DNA from: Diogma glabrata
Taxonomy: Eukaryota > Arthropoda > Insecta > Diptera > Cylindrotomidae
Direction of reading: 5' to 3'
DNA: 64,000 nt
NCBI GenBank assembly: GCA_963693315.1
Contig: OY856186.1
Location: forward strand, 133,069,841 to 133,133,840
Shown here piece by piece: positions 45,370 through 56,865 of the stretch; positions within the stretch are counted from its first letter, which is position 1; each line of letters begins with the position of its first letter. The notes below the pieces were generated by a model, which was not told where the DNA came from, searched no databases, and was given only the letters and a program-made list of their open reading frames with translations. Made by a program: the position numbers and the translations under genes.

Positions 45370-47516
45370 ACGATATGAGGTATAACGGAATTTAGCGGCA
45401 CTCTCACGGTCGCATTTTTCGACCTACACCAAAATAATTTTCTGTGTATGTTTCGGCAAATAATGTCTTGGACAAGTTCGTGAACTGGCCATATCCGGGT
45501 ACCGGTTAAGCGGCTAGAGCCTAAAAACTCGAATAATCTAGGGCGCTATAACTTCCGTTTTAATAATAATATTTTAATAAAATTTATAAATATTGAATAT
45601 TTGAACCTTTTTCTATCATTTTTATCCAGATGACAACTTTGGCGTTTCAGGTTCCTCAAAAATCAGCTGTTTTAAAAATTTACTAAACTTTGCTGCCCTT
45701 GATCTAGCTGAAATGGCCAAGCTCATATTTGAAAACTTTTTTTCACGTACTTCAAATATAAATCTTTCCAGAATTTAAAAAAAAAATGATCCAAGTCCAG
45801 AGGTTGAGCCGCTAAGTTTGTTGAAACCAATACAAACGCAAACGGCTATGCTTTCATCATTTTTGAGTTTATGTTGTTTAAACTCCTATTTTCTCTTAGA
45901 TACATTTTTCATTTATAACGTCAGAGATTTTCAACATTCTAACAAAATAGGTTCCAATTTTATAAGCATTATACTACACCTATTGTGTGAAAAATCTAAA
46001 GTCAGTGAATACCACTAAGAAAATTATAAAAACCGAAAAAAATTGAAAAATAAATAAATAAAAACACAAAACAAATCATATCTAAATTCATGCATACAAT
46101 GGGCGCTTAAAAAATTAAGTATATGAAACGTATTTTTACCAATCAATTAGACTAAATAATTACAGATAAGTGTTAAACTTATAAACATTAAACAAAATAA
46201 CCGTAATCCCAAACAACCTTAAAATAAATTTATTGTAGATAGATAAAACTACATACATCACCCCTAAAATCAAATTAAAGTTTTTTTTCTTTGTCTATTT
46301 AAAAAAAAAACAAAAATTGTGGGAAAATGAAAAGAAGGAGTTAAGTATTGGTTTTTGTTTATAGGTATTTGTTTTGTTTTCGAATTGTTTAAAAAAAACA
46401 ACATTTGAATATTATGAGATTGATAATGTTTTTCTAATATTTTTTTAGCTAGATTTTTTTATAGGTAGATTTCATAGAAAAATTACATTTTCTATTTACC
46501 AAAATGAATTGCATTTTGGGTTAAACTAAATTTCCAAGCGGTTTTTAGAACATTGCATATATTTAATGAGGTATTTACTTTTATGTAAGAAAATGTTAGT
46601 AAAATACGTGAAATAGAGAGATAATAGATCTGCAAATGGAAATGATAATTAAAACAATGTGTGTATGGAAATTGTTCTTAACTTGTTGAAAATATTGGTT
46701 GGAAAAAATGTTTTGCGTTGTTGTAGTTGTATGCACCTATATATGTGATGTATGCGTATGGATAGTTGTAATCATATTAGAAGCAAAAAATGGTTTAAAA
46801 AACCGTTGAAATTATGCAATGGTAATTATCACCTTATAATCGTTTCTAAATTAGTTTAAACTAGACTGTTAGAAGTGTTAGTTGCAACAAAAATTATAAG
46901 TCAACAAAATAAGAATAATTATTTTAATTATTTGATATATAATTATTTAATGCTAAAGTCGTGTTTCAAATGTTTTCGGTGAAAATTTCCAACTTCCTAC
47001 GAAAAACAACAAAAAAAAAAATCTTGTACTCTACCTCAGTGGCGGTAATTAAATTTTTTTAGGTAGATTTCGCTTAATTTTAGTTAATTTTATATCTATT
47101 TTAATTAATTTTACATTCATTTCCATTAATTCACAATATGTTTTTTAAAATGAATTGTTAGTTTTATTTGTATCTAATGTTAGTTTTTTTTAAAGTAATC
47201 TGATAAATCCGATTCTAATTGCACACATAACTGTCTGATCCCGAAATCTACCTATTTCTAGCGGATATACCTGCCGCTCGGACTTTTTTTAATTTATACT
47301 TTAAACGATGATTTCCAGTCGGTAAAAAAAAAATATCTGTAATATCTGTAAAAGTTTTCAGAGAGAAAATATATGATCTGAGATATATCCGAGAATGAAA
47401 AAAAACACGGAACAAATATATCAGATATATCCGAGAATGCAAAAAAACACAGATAATTTTTTTGACGTTTAAAATATCTCTCCGATCTTCTCCGATATAG
47501 AAAAAAAAACACACTC
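45001..47516. mobile_element. TIR element ~2.5 kb, ends GRGTGTGTTTTTTT
   Basis: The left end GGGTGTGTTTTTTTTCTATA followed by TCCGAGAGATC pairs with the right end, which reads GAGTGTGTTTTTTTTTCTAT followed by ATCGGAGAAGATC on the other strand. AAT stands on both sides, a possible 3-bp duplication. TCCGAG/TCCGATA motifs cluster in the outer 150-300 bp on both sides, as transposase sites do. ATAGGTAGATTT also occurs repeatedly in both orientations (45222, 45240, 46462, 47061, 47243). No transposase frame was found. Confidence 0.65.
45344..45370. repeat. TA microsatellite
   Basis: About 13 TA units following an A-rich run, inside the 45-47.5 kb TIR element. Confidence 0.95.
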
Positions 47517-47524
47517 AATATTAT

Positions 47525-48295
47525 CAGGAGTGCGTTCGAGAACTTAATGAGATCTCATTTTCATTAAATATTTTATGAACCAATCAAAAAACGCGAGGTT
47601 CATTTAGTATTCCAACGAATTTCATTTAATGTATATAATTTCAAATTTGAAAAATTTTGACACTTCTATGAATAAATAAACGAAATGTTGGATTATAATA
47701 GTTATAATCAATTTAAAATCTTAAAATCTAATGCATTATTTTTCAATTACTTCCGTCGAATTAAATTTATTTTAAAAAATTTCAAAAACAAATTCAATTT
47801 TAAGATTGTATCTCGAAAACTTTAAGGAATCTGCAGTTTGAGACTGGTGATTGAATTGATTGCAAAAACTTATTAATTAATTTTATTTTCAATCGTTAAA
47901 TGTAATTGGAGCTGTTGGTTATATCTCTCACTAATTTCTAAATTTTCATCCATTTTGTTTATATTTTTCAATTAAGAATTAATTATTATATATAAAATTA
48001 ATTCCTTAATTCATTATATTACAATTAATTCGTAATACCTAATTTGCTAAATTAATTAAAAATTATACAACAAAATTTTACGGTTATCGATTTCAAATTT
48101 TTTTGAATAAAAAACTTCATTAAAACTTAAATATGCTATTTGCTGCATTTAAAATTAAATAAAAAGAGGCGTGGTTTCATTAAATGCAAATTTAAAAGAA
48201 ATCGGGTTTTCAAGTTCTCGACCGCTGTCATCTGTCATTCATTAAATGATTCATTAAATGGTTAATATCTCATTAAGTAATCGAACGCACTCCTG
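47525..48295. mobile_element. TIR element (771 bp), ends CAGGAGTGCGTTCGA
   Basis: CAGGAGTGCGTTCGA and, after two unmatched bases, ACTTAATGAGAT occur at both ends in inverted orientation, giving about 29 bp of TIR. It starts only nine bases after the previous element. CAGG-type ends suggest the hAT group, but no clean 8-bp duplication is visible. The interior is AT-rich and non-coding. Confidence 0.75.
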
Positions 48296-48479
48296 TTTTA
48301 TTTTAATCGAAATACTTTTGAGAAAAATAAAATTGAATAAGGTTGGTCATTTTCCGATCGGTAAAAAAGTTAAATACAAAATATCGACATAAGTCTGTTA
48401 TTTTGTAAGCACATTTGGTCAAGCAACAGAAAACCTCTAAGATATTTAAATTTCTAGGCTAGTGTTTTTTCAATGCAAA

Positions 48480-49625
48480 TACTATCACGTTAAATGCGCT
48501 TTATGTTATGTAAACCCTCGGCCTACGGCCTCATGCTTTTATCAATATACTTGCTTTCGAAATGTTTAGCAAAAAATTATTTCGAATTATCACCGCCCTT
48601 GGGAAATTACAACTGAAAATTTTTTGCCTTAGTTTTATTTTAATTTAACCCAATGAAATTCTCTAAAATGTAATGACATCATTCAATTTCACTAATAATA
48701 TTTGAATTATACTAATAACAAATAGTTATACGTCTGGCCGTAAGGGCGGGATAATTCGAAATAACTTTTTGCTAAAAATTTCGAAAGCAAGTATATTGAT
48801 AAAAGCACGAGGCCGTAGGCCGAGGACTATTATCAATACCACTTGCTTGAGGAATTTTTCAAAAAATTATGAGAATTTATCAACGAACGAGGGGAATTCG
48901 TATAGAAATTTTTTTGCCATTTTTGATTTCTTTATATATTTTTTATGAATTATACGTTGGCCTACTTAGATATCAGTTAATTATTTCAAAATTAGACTGA
49001 TAATTTTTAATATCCCAGTAGGCCAGACGTATAAATATTTGTTATTAGTATAATTCAAATGTTATTGGTGAGATTGAATGATGTCATTACATTTTAGAGA
49101 ATTTCATTGGTTTAAATTAAAATAAAACTAAGGCAAAAAATTTCCAGTCTAATTTTGAAATAATTAACTGATATCACAGTAGGCCAACGTATAATTCATA
49201 AAAAATATATAAAGTATAGTATAAAGTAAGTAAAAATATATAAAAAAAAATATATAATTCATAAAAAATATATAAAGAAATGAAAAATCTCGGCCTACGG
49301 CCTCGTGCTTTTATCAATACCACTTGCTTGAGGAATTTTTCAAAAAATTATGAGAATTTATCAACGAACGAGGGGAATTCGTTTAGAAAATTTTTGCCAT
49401 TTTTCATTTCTTAATATATTTTTTATGAATTATTGGCTACTGGGATATCAGTTAATTATTTCAAAATTAGGCTGATAATTTTTAATATCCCAGTAGGTCA
49501 AACGTATAACTATTTGTTATTAGTATAATTCTAATGTTATTGGTGAAATTGAATGATGTCATTACATTTTAGAGAATTTCATTGGGTTAAATTAAAATAA
49601 AACTAAGGCAAAAAATTTTCTCACT
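48480..49625. repeat. Cluster of inverted and direct repeats around CGGCCTACGGCC
   Basis: TCGGCCTACGGCCTCRTGC followed by TTTTATCAATA occurs forward at about 48518 and 49292 and inverted at about 48800. The 110-bp module lies nearby in both orientations. ACTTGCTTGAGGAATTTTTC followed by AAAAAATTATGAG is a direct repeat at 48841 and 49321. Several palindromes overlap. The whole looks like nested copies of one foldback element whose arms have been rearranged. No coding frame was found. Confidence 0.75.
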
Positions 49626-49627
49626 AA

Positions 49628-49830
49628 ATACCACTCTTCATTGAATTTTCAATTTTACTCATTAAATTATTTTTAAGCAACACTGCTCAATCAAACTACT
49701 ACTTAAACCACTCGTCCTTCGGACTCGTGGTTTATTGTGCCCTTTGATTCGCAGTGTTGCTAAATAATTTAATGCGTAAAATCAAAAAATTTTCGAAAGA
49801 ATTTCAATGACTCGTGGTATTACAACCGAA
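49628..49830. repeat. Large imperfect palindrome (~200 bp)
   Basis: The outer arms (49628-49692 and 49757-49825) carry TACCACTC...ATTGAA and its complement. The inner part has AACCACTCGTCC-TTCG-GGACTCGTGGTT, a 12-bp stem with two mismatches and a TTCG loop at 49709-49735. It may be an intact arm pair of the neighbouring foldback family. Confidence 0.7.
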
Positions 49831-50492
49831 AATCACATACAACATGCAACAGAATTGTTTCCTGTCAAATTTGTAAGAAATTCTGTTTCTGTATGTATGT
49901 GTACGTATGTGTACGTATGTGTATGTGAATGCTCGTCTTGAAGCAGATAAAACAAATTAAAACGTTTAACAAAACCCATTTATTTGGTCAAATTTACCGT
50001 ATTAGATTAGAATTTAATTGCAATTATAATTATAAATAATAATTATAATATAATTATAATTATTATTATAATTAAAATTTAATTATAATTTAATAAAAAA
50101 GTAAAGAAATTTTTGGCTTATTACTTGGCAGTGGTTTCTTGATAAAAACCACTACATAATTAGAAATAATACTTTTTAAAGACCAGGATGCCGATTATGG
50201 AATGCGATTCGCTTTGAAAGCGATTTTGCTTAATATTTTGTGTATGTGTATTAATAACGATTTTGATCTAAAATCCATTACTTTTTTGTAAAACTACTAC
50301 GTTTTTATAAATTATTTTTAAACAAAAATTCGTTTGACGTTTCAACAGAATTGTTTGTTGTTACTTGTTTAACTTTTATAAAAATCGCCGTGTAATCTTT
50401 ATATTGGGAATGAAAAGGTAGTCTGGTGGTAAAGAAATTAAGAGAAGGTAAAGAAATTAAGAGAAGATTGGCGTACATTGAAGTTAGGACTA
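49831..50492. other. Spacer with microsatellite and AT palindromes
   Basis: TGTATGTATGTGTACGTATG repeats occur at about 49891-49930. A run of ATTATAATTATAAT-type palindromes lies at about 50015-50095. The phrase CCGATTATGGAATGCGAT at about 50188 recurs at 58202 beside a PLE fragment. No gene was found. Confidence 0.5.
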
Positions 50493-50850
50493 TTAGTTTG
50501 AAGTGCAAATGATGTGTGCGAATGAAATATTGGTGATTTGTTGATATGTATTTGTTGTAGTTTCTGGATAGGTTATCATTCTTTTTGCGTCAACGAAGTT
50601 TTGATACATCTTTTTATTTAAGAACTGGCAGAATTCGCCTATATAGGAATTAGTGGATTATTTATTTTATAGATTGCAATTTATTTTATAGATTGTTTTT
50701 TGTGTCTTGCGGTTTTTGTTCTTTGGTGTTAAATCTTTAAGCTCAGTAAACATGTTTTGGTAATATAGGTTTCCTGTAAGAATGTAATTTTGATTTTGTC
50801 TGCGAGAGTCAATCAAATATTTGATAGGTTATCCACGAAGATTAGGGAGG
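50493..50850 (-). pseudogene. Penelope-like element fragment with GIY-YIG nuclease region, degenerate
   Basis: On the minus strand one frame reads TIYKINCN, then two stops, then YIGEFCQFLNKKM, closely following the PLE endonuclease pattern YKI.C..C...YIGET.R.LN.R. The Cys codon (50676-50678) and the YIG codons (50637-50645) are in the same frame with the usual spacing. The frame runs on to a TAA at 50495. Upstream, KIKITFLQETYITKTCL and LTPKNKNRKTQK fit the linker before the nuclease, in a shifted frame. PLEs encode a reverse transcriptase and this nuclease. This copy is inactive. Confidence 0.65.
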
Positions 50851-51445
50851 TATATACTAAGGGGGTATTACATGTTAGTAGATCGGAACTGGATATGGTA
50901 ATGGGGAGACAATGGATTCGGGACGTTTTTGCGAGTTAGGACTAAAGATTTTGTTCCCCCATGGTAAATTTGTAATTTTTGGTCCTTGTAGTAATTCTTA
51001 TTATGGAATACTGTTTAAGACTTGCTTTCCAGATTTTGGGAAACAATAAAGTAAATACTTGATAAAACCTCGTATTGGCGTTTACTGATCAGTGAATACA
51101 AAAAGAGATTGAATGCATTATGTTTCTTGAATTGAGAATAAGACCACTTCGATGGATGATTGAAAAATTGTGACAGCATGTTTTGAATTTTTCTCAGAGA
51201 AAAACTCCATTTCTTTTATGTGTGTTTCAGACTGGATTAGGACCTTCATCATCAAAGCCATTATTCTATTCGAAGTTTATCCGAAGTCTTTGGCAAATAT
51301 GCTATCCACTACACCACCGAGGCATTGTATGTGTGGTATAGAGTTGTTTGGTGTATAACTCCAATGAGGAATATGCTATCAATGAATGCACGCACATAAT
51401 AACTATCTTGCATCTGTAAAGAAAAAGAATGGCATCTGTTTGGAT
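50851..51445. other. Probable remains of PLE and RNase H sequences; not resolved
   Basis: The GC content is raised compared with the surroundings. Minus-strand fragments between 50850 and 51160 may continue the PLE upstream, and plus-strand sequence from about 51360 to 51445 leads into the interrupted RNase H piece. Overlapping frames at 51302-51523 on the minus strand are not considered genes. Confidence 0.35.
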
Positions 51446-52710
51446 CAGGGTTGTAACGTATAATACGGTAACGTATAAAACACGTATTATACGTAAGTAT
51501 AAAACGTACAGTATAAAACACACAATTATTTACGTTTTATACCGTATAAAAGTAAAATCCTTAATAAATAAAAATACATTTATATAACATTATCGTGGCG
51601 TATTATTCATCGTACTCGTGATATTTAATATTTATAAAGCCTAGATTTCTGGACTTATAGGAACAGTTGCTTTAGAAAATATAGCGTCGTTATGATAATT
51701 TCTTACCCAACTATTCCTATTAGTTCAGAAAACTTCCACATTTAACGTAAATGCTTCTTTTTAAAATATAATTATTTGTTTTCAAAACAAATTTAGTCTG
51801 CAATAATTTGACATTTCCAACCATACCTATTATTTATTCATCAATGACCAAAATTGAACTTACTCAATAATCTTCTCACTAAACTTTTTCGTTTGACGTA
51901 AATACATATTTTAACTATTACAACTTTTGTATAAAAAGAAGATTTGATCTGCAAGAACCTGTTATTTTCAAACTGTGTCTATTAATTGGAAGTGGTGCAA
52001 CCTGGATTCACACAACAAATTTTTTTAAAAACATCTCTCTAATAATCTCTAATAATTTCCCTAACTGCCATGAAAAAAACGACATTTATTCTACAACAAC
52101 ATAATAATTTTCAGCTGTTCTTATTAGATGGGAGGAGCTGAAGTTGGATTGAACCATATTTTATATACTCAATAACATTTCATGATGCCAAATAATTAAG
52201 TTCATGAGCCAAATGTTTCTCATACAAAATGCTTCCCATTAAGTATTAAGTAAATGTTGGAATCAAAATGAAAGAAAATCATATAGTATAAGTGTTGAAA
52301 AATTCAAAAATAATTTAATTGCTTGAGTTTAAGTGCTCAAAAAATCTCAAAAAAATCTCTTAAATCTAGTGAATTAAAAATTATTAACCAGTTTAATGTA
52401 CAGTAACATAGTCTTTCGTATAAAGTATAAAAATATACATTCAAATAACATCTAGAATTTAAATAGTTTTTGTTACAAATTATAAAATATATAAATAATT
52501 TAAAACTACGTAATTATATTTTTACTAATATATATATATTTTTACTAAAATTATAATTAATATCTAAAGTAAGAAGTATTTTTAATTTTTTATGAATGAA
52601 TTTCAAAATCAAAATCATATTATACGTTTTATACGTTATATACGTTTTATACGTTACGTATTATATGTGTAACGTATAAAACGTTTTATACGTGTATATT
52701 AACAACCCTG
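51446..52710. mobile_element. hAT-type element (1,265 bp), TIR CAGGGTTGT, 8-bp TSD GTTTGGAT
   Basis: The ends are CAGGGTTGTAA on the left and TTAACAACCCTG on the right. Perfect 8-bp duplications GTTTGGAT lie at 51438-51445 and 52711-52718. CAGGGTTG ends with 8-bp duplications are diagnostic of hAT. The outer ~110 bp on each side are packed with AACGTATAAAACG-like motifs in both orientations, probable transposase sites. There is no transposase frame, so it is non-autonomous. Part of its interior (about 52379-52460) recurs at about 63583-63655. Confidence 0.9.
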
Positions 52711-52718
52711 GTTTGGAT

Positions 52719-52898
52719 ACCCGGCGACTACTTCCAACCTCTACAATGAGTATTGGAAAAATCTTTGTAAGATAGCGCAACTCAACAACATCACACTGCG
52801 GTGGGTTCCAAGCTATAATGGCATTTCAGGCAACATAAAAGCGGCTGGAGTTGTCATGAAATATTCAGGCTCAGAACCCGCCTTGGGGTTATCTTAAA
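52719..52898 (+). pseudogene. RNase H domain scrap of a non-LTR retrotransposon, split by the hAT element
   Basis: The frame reads SNLYNEYWKNLCKIAQLNN, ITLRWVPSYNGISGNIKAAG and KYSGSEPALG up to a TAA. This matches the end of the RNase H domain of I/R1/Loa-type elements (usual form: VTL.WVPGH.GI.GNE.AD.LA..GS). The active-site residues before it are lost or lie in the debris left of the hAT insertion. Joining the two flanks at the target duplication extends the match slightly, showing that the hAT element inserted into it. Confidence 0.7.
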
Positions 52899-53387
52899 CA
52901 TTTACCTTGTCATATATATATTATAGAAATATTTTAATAAATTTTTTAAGGTGAATTTTTTTTTTAAATTTCTCTGCCTTTTCAAAAAATTGCCATAGTC
53001 CCCAATTATTTGGCATTATGTGTAAAAATAATGATATTATAAAACTATGGGGAAAAATATAAAAAACAAAGGGAATATCAACTATCCAAACCCTATTATA
53101 TTTTTATAATAAATTATCAAACGATATTATTTTACCAAATTACTATTTTTTCCAAAAAAGACCTACTTTTACCTTTAAACACAAAAAGAAAATTAAAAAT
53201 CTGCCAAGTAGCTCATAAGACACATTGAATTGAACGTATACGAAACCCGTGGGTTTTCAAAACTGCTTCGAGATATAAAGAGAGAACCACTCGCGACAAA
53301 AAAAATTTCTTCTACGAAATGTTTTTTTTATTCTCTCTTCAACAGTAAAAAATTTAAACCAATTCAAAAATGTGTGGCTACTCGATG
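52899..53387. other. AT-rich spacer, no gene recognised
   Basis: Short frames only. The one at 53230-53415 runs into the T run of the next element and has no domain. Confidence 0.4.
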
Positions 53388-53507
53388 TTTTTTTTTTTTT
53401 TTTATTCAAAGTTAGGCATGTTTAGTGTTAATTATAATAAATTATAAATTAACGTCTCTGAATATCCGAAGGTACAATGCCAACTAGGGATAAGAATGGA
53501 ATAAAAA

Positions 53508-55151
53508 TTAAGATTCTCTGAGAAATTTATGAACGTTAACTTTAAAGCCTTGAGGATTAAATTCATCAGGGAAAACCCAGGAAGGTAAGGCATTCCAAAG
53601 ATGAGAGACTCTGTTGAAAAAGTCACGTTGGAAGGCTACAGTTCTACACCTAATTATTTGAACTGTAAAGGGATGCGCTGCTACGTTTGCTCTGGTGTGA
53701 CGCGAAAGGTTTGCTGATTTAGGTAATATCGATTTGATCTCTTCAGAAGCTCGTTCATCCATAATATATTTATAAAATATAGTCAAATCAGCAACATTTC
53801 TTCTGTGCTGCAAGGAATCAAGACCGTTAGTAAGACTTGGGTTACCAATGAGTTTAATAGCTCTACGCTGTACAGAATCAAGGCAGTTGAGACCACTCAA
53901 GTAAGCTCCACCCCATATGTGAGAACAGTATTCCATGCAGGGACGTATAAAAGATTTATAAACTAAAAGAAGTTGTTCGCTATCGAAAAACTTACGACAT
54001 CGCCCCAAAAATCCTAACTTTTGAACAGCATTCTTAGCCAGATTAAAAATATGAGAATTCCACTTCATATTATTTTCAATCTCAACTCCTAGAAGTCTGA
54101 CAGACTCATTCTCTAAAAGATTTTTGGGGCCAAACGTTAATGGAAAAGGATTGGGTGTCGTTATCCTAGAAAAATGACAAACCTGTGTTTTGCTCGTATT
54201 GAATTCAACACTGTTAGCAATACCCCAATCCATAATTGTTTTAAGATCAGTGTTAAGGGAATCTATCAACTTTGATCTACACTCACTAAGCGCTAAGGGT
54301 GTATATAATTTAGGTGCTTCATGAGACGCATGAAGCGTGCTATCATCAGCAAAACTATGTATAGGATGAACCGTTGAGTCAAACAAATCATTAATATAGA
54401 TAAGAAAAAGAGTTGGTGACAAAGCGGAACCCTGAGGAACTCCTGCATTAGTTGAAAAAGTATTCGATGATACACCGTCAACATTGACCTGAAATTTTCG
54501 ATCAGATATAAAGCTCTGTGTCCAAGATATAAGCTGCTCGTCTAAACCATAGGATCTCAATTTGCATATAAGGTTGTTATTCCAAACTTTGTCAAATGCC
54601 TTGGAAATATCAAGAGCAGCACCGAATGTTTCTCCAAAGTTTTCAAGCGACTTGTTCCAGATATGAGTAACAAAAGACAGCAAATCTCCCGTCGCTCTTC
54701 CTTTTCGAAATCCATATTGTCTCTCATTAATTAATTTGGAAGACTCTAAGAAGCTCATTAAATTAAAATTGACATATTTCTCAAAAATTTTAGCAACAAC
54801 CGATAAAATTGAAATGGGTCTGTAATTCGTAGGATTAGTCTTACTGCCCTTTTTTGAAACTGGCTGTACACTAGCCATTTTCCAAATTTCAGGAAAAATT
54901 CCTTTCTTATATGACAAATAGAAGATTTTAGTGAGGATTGGTGCTAGCTCCCTAGCAAATGTTTTAAGTATAATCGGAGGAATAAAATCAGGGCCTGTTG
55001 CCTTGTTAGTATTGATTTTTAAAAGCATTTTTCGAACAATGTTTTTCCGAAAAATTATCCGCCTCATTTTATAAGAAACTTTAGAAATAGGTTTAGGTTG
55101 GAAATTAGGTTCTTTTAAAGTAGAATTTAAAGAGAAATAATGCCCAAGCAA
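53508..55151 (-). pseudogene. Reverse transcriptase part of the non-LTR element
   Basis: A 547-codon open stretch. It begins in the region before the RT (NSTLKEPNFQPKPISKVSY), then shows NKATGPDFIPPIILKTFA, ASVQPVSKKGSKTNPTNYRP, GFRKGRATGDLL, ALDISKAFDKVWN, GVPQGSALSPTLFLIYINDL, the catalytic FADDS at about 54339-54353, LLGVEIENNMKWN, and a carboxyl domain with FIRPCMEYCSHIWGG and HRRNVADLTIFYK. RT motifs 1-7 are complete and the active site is intact. Translation cannot reach it from the endonuclease without passing frame shifts, so it is a broken part. No RNase H domain follows. Confidence 0.88.
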
Positions 55152-55642
55152 ATTCGCTTTCTCTTTTGGATCAATGATAGGGACATCTCTATTAACAAGA
55201 GGCGGTAGGGAGATTTACAAAAGTTGCTTTGGACAGCCTTTGCGGCTTTATAGAAATTGCGTGAACCAGTCGGATGTTCTGCGAATTTAGATGCTTTTTT
55301 CTTATTAAATAGATGTTTCTCTTCATCTATTAACTTACGACATAAATTTCTCTCTTTACGGTACTGTCTAAGGTTTTCATCGGTTTTGTTTTGATTATAC
55401 TTTCGAAAAGCCTTTTTTTTAACTTTTATAGCTTTTTTGCATTTACTAGAAAACCATAGATCAGTTTTTGGAATGATCAATTTATTAGGAATAAATCTGT
55501 GCATACCATCAATTACAGTTTCAGAAAAATTTGATGCAGCTATGTCTGGGTCTTGGCCGGTAAGGCAATAGCGTTTCCAAGGAAAACATCTAAAAAAAAC
55601 TTTTAAGTCCTTGCCAATCCGCAGCTTTGTAATCCCAAACAT
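55127..55642 (-). pseudogene. Linker between endonuclease and RT of the non-LTR element
   Basis: A frame with IPKTDLWFSSKCKKAIKVKK, KAFRKYNQNKTDENLRQYRK and LIDEEKHLFNKKKASKF, the basic, coiled stretch usual between the endonuclease and RT of Jockey elements. It overlaps the RT frame by 25 bases and is joined to it by one shift. About 30 codons upstream (near 55590-55715) lie in yet another frame, including KANPRNVWDYKAADWQGLKS. Confidence 0.75.
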
Positions 55643-55696
55643 TGCGAGGATTCGCTTTAAATTGTTTTGGAATTTGTATATTTAGTTGTGTGGAGA

Positions 55697-56370
55697 TCAA
55701 ATTATGACTGAACCACTTAATGGTTCTGATATTTTAAATTGAACCAGATATGGATCGTTTGTCAAAAATAAATCAAGTAAATTACTACTTTCACCAGGAA
55801 TGTCAGGAACTCTTGTTGGCAGGTCTATTATTTGAGTAAAATTGTGATAAAGAGCAAACAACTCAGTCTGTCTACCAACCTCGTCAGTCTTAGAGCTGTG
55901 TGTAAGCCATTCTTTATTGTGGACATTAAAATCTCCAAGAACTATAAACTTTGCATTAGGATACTCAACCAACCTATCTATCTTCTCAGATAAGTCATGA
56001 AATAAATTAGAGTTCTCAGGTGAATTAGGTGAACGGTAAAGTCCAAAGACAAACAGTGTTTGACTTGGGCAACTAATTTTTAGTGACACCATATTGTGAA
56101 ATTTTGCATTAATTCAAATTTATTTAATCTCACATATGGTATAGTATCCCTAATACAAGCACAAACTCCATGCTTAATGTAGAAAGAGAATACAAGTTCA
56201 TAATTGGGACAAAGGTATCTGTTTTTATCTAAGGTCACAGCACGCGCACTGATAATCGTTTCCGTTAAAAACAAAATATCAGGTTTCATGGTTTCAAGAA
56301 AAAGATGGACTGAATTAAGGTTTATATTCAATCCTCTTATGTTCGCATAGCTGATAGATAATTTTGCCAT
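55697..56370 (-). pseudogene. Apurinic-type endonuclease part of the non-LTR element (two frames)
   Basis: The first frame (56370-56080) begins MAKLSISYANIRGLNINLNS and includes KPDILFLTET, the first catalytic Asn and Glu regions. The second frame (56092-55697) continues with FGLYRSPNSPENSNLF, FIVLGDFNVHNKEW (catalytic Asp/Asn) and NLLDLFLTND. The two overlap by 13 bases and are separated by a shift. The conserved SDH near the end is altered at the next shift (SGSV, then HNLIS in another frame). Confidence 0.82.
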
Positions 56371-56380
56371 TTTAACTCAT

Positions 56381-56734
56381 AGAGAAATATCAATGAAAAA
56401 CATACATACGAAAACCACAGTAATGCGAAAACAAACAAACTCAAATTGAAATTGAAATTGACTACTTCAACAGCTGGACAATCTGAATCTAAGTCTAGGT
56501 TCACTGTTAAAATCGACAATTAAAATTATGAAATTGTAAACAAAATATTATTTTAGAAACATCAAAACAAGATGTAACTCAAAGACAGGAAACTATACAT
56601 AAAGTGTACTTAAAACCTGTAATTTAGTCAACATGAACACATCTACAAATTGCATCTATAAATATTACCATAGCGTGAAATTCTGCCAAACTAGATCATG
56701 TATTTAATATAGAAAAAATTTAAATTTGCTGCAG
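56381..56734. other. Sequence upstream of the non-LTR element, no gene recognised
   Basis: This may hold some 5' untranslated sequence of the element. The 60-codon minus-strand frame at 56337-56519 has no known domain. Confidence 0.4.
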
Positions 56735-56865
56735 AGTAACACACTTAGCAGCAAACACACTTAGCAGCTTAGCAGCTGATTTGCTGCTAAGTAACACTTA
56801 GCAGCTTAGCAGCTGATTTGCTGCTAAGTAACACTTAGCAGCAAATCAGCAGAAGGCTGAAAAAT
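56735..56865. repeat. Tandem repeat of AGCAGC palindromes (~49-bp unit)
   Basis: CTTAGCAGCTTAGCAGCTGA followed by TTTGCTGCTAAGTAACA is repeated at about 56765 and 56807, with partial units on both sides. Each unit is itself palindromic (AGCAGC/GCTGCT), so the array can fold strongly. Confidence 0.85.

Larger units (their letters stand above)
53388..56380 (-). mobile_element. Jockey-like non-LTR retrotransposon, 5'-truncated, with A-tail
   Basis: The minus-strand order is endonuclease, linker, reverse transcriptase, a ~100-bp 3' untranslated region and a tail seen as 16 T at 53388-53403. No first open frame (Gag-like) was found upstream, so the element is probably truncated near 56.4-56.6 kb. 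Motifs fit the Jockey clade (endonuclease GDFN, RT FADD). At least four shifts break the second open frame. It is a mid-age copy and is related to the ruined copy at 43-44.5 kb. Confidence 0.88.

Noticed and set aside
47248..47518. Overlapping minus-strand frames rich in Phe and Tyr, possible membrane protein
   Set aside because: They arise from T-rich subterminal repeats (TCCGATA, ATATATCCGAG) of a TIR element.
51302..51523. Minus-strand frames with hydrophobic residues, possible small membrane proteins
   Set aside because: They cross the end of the hAT element and its target duplication, so they did not exist before the insertion.
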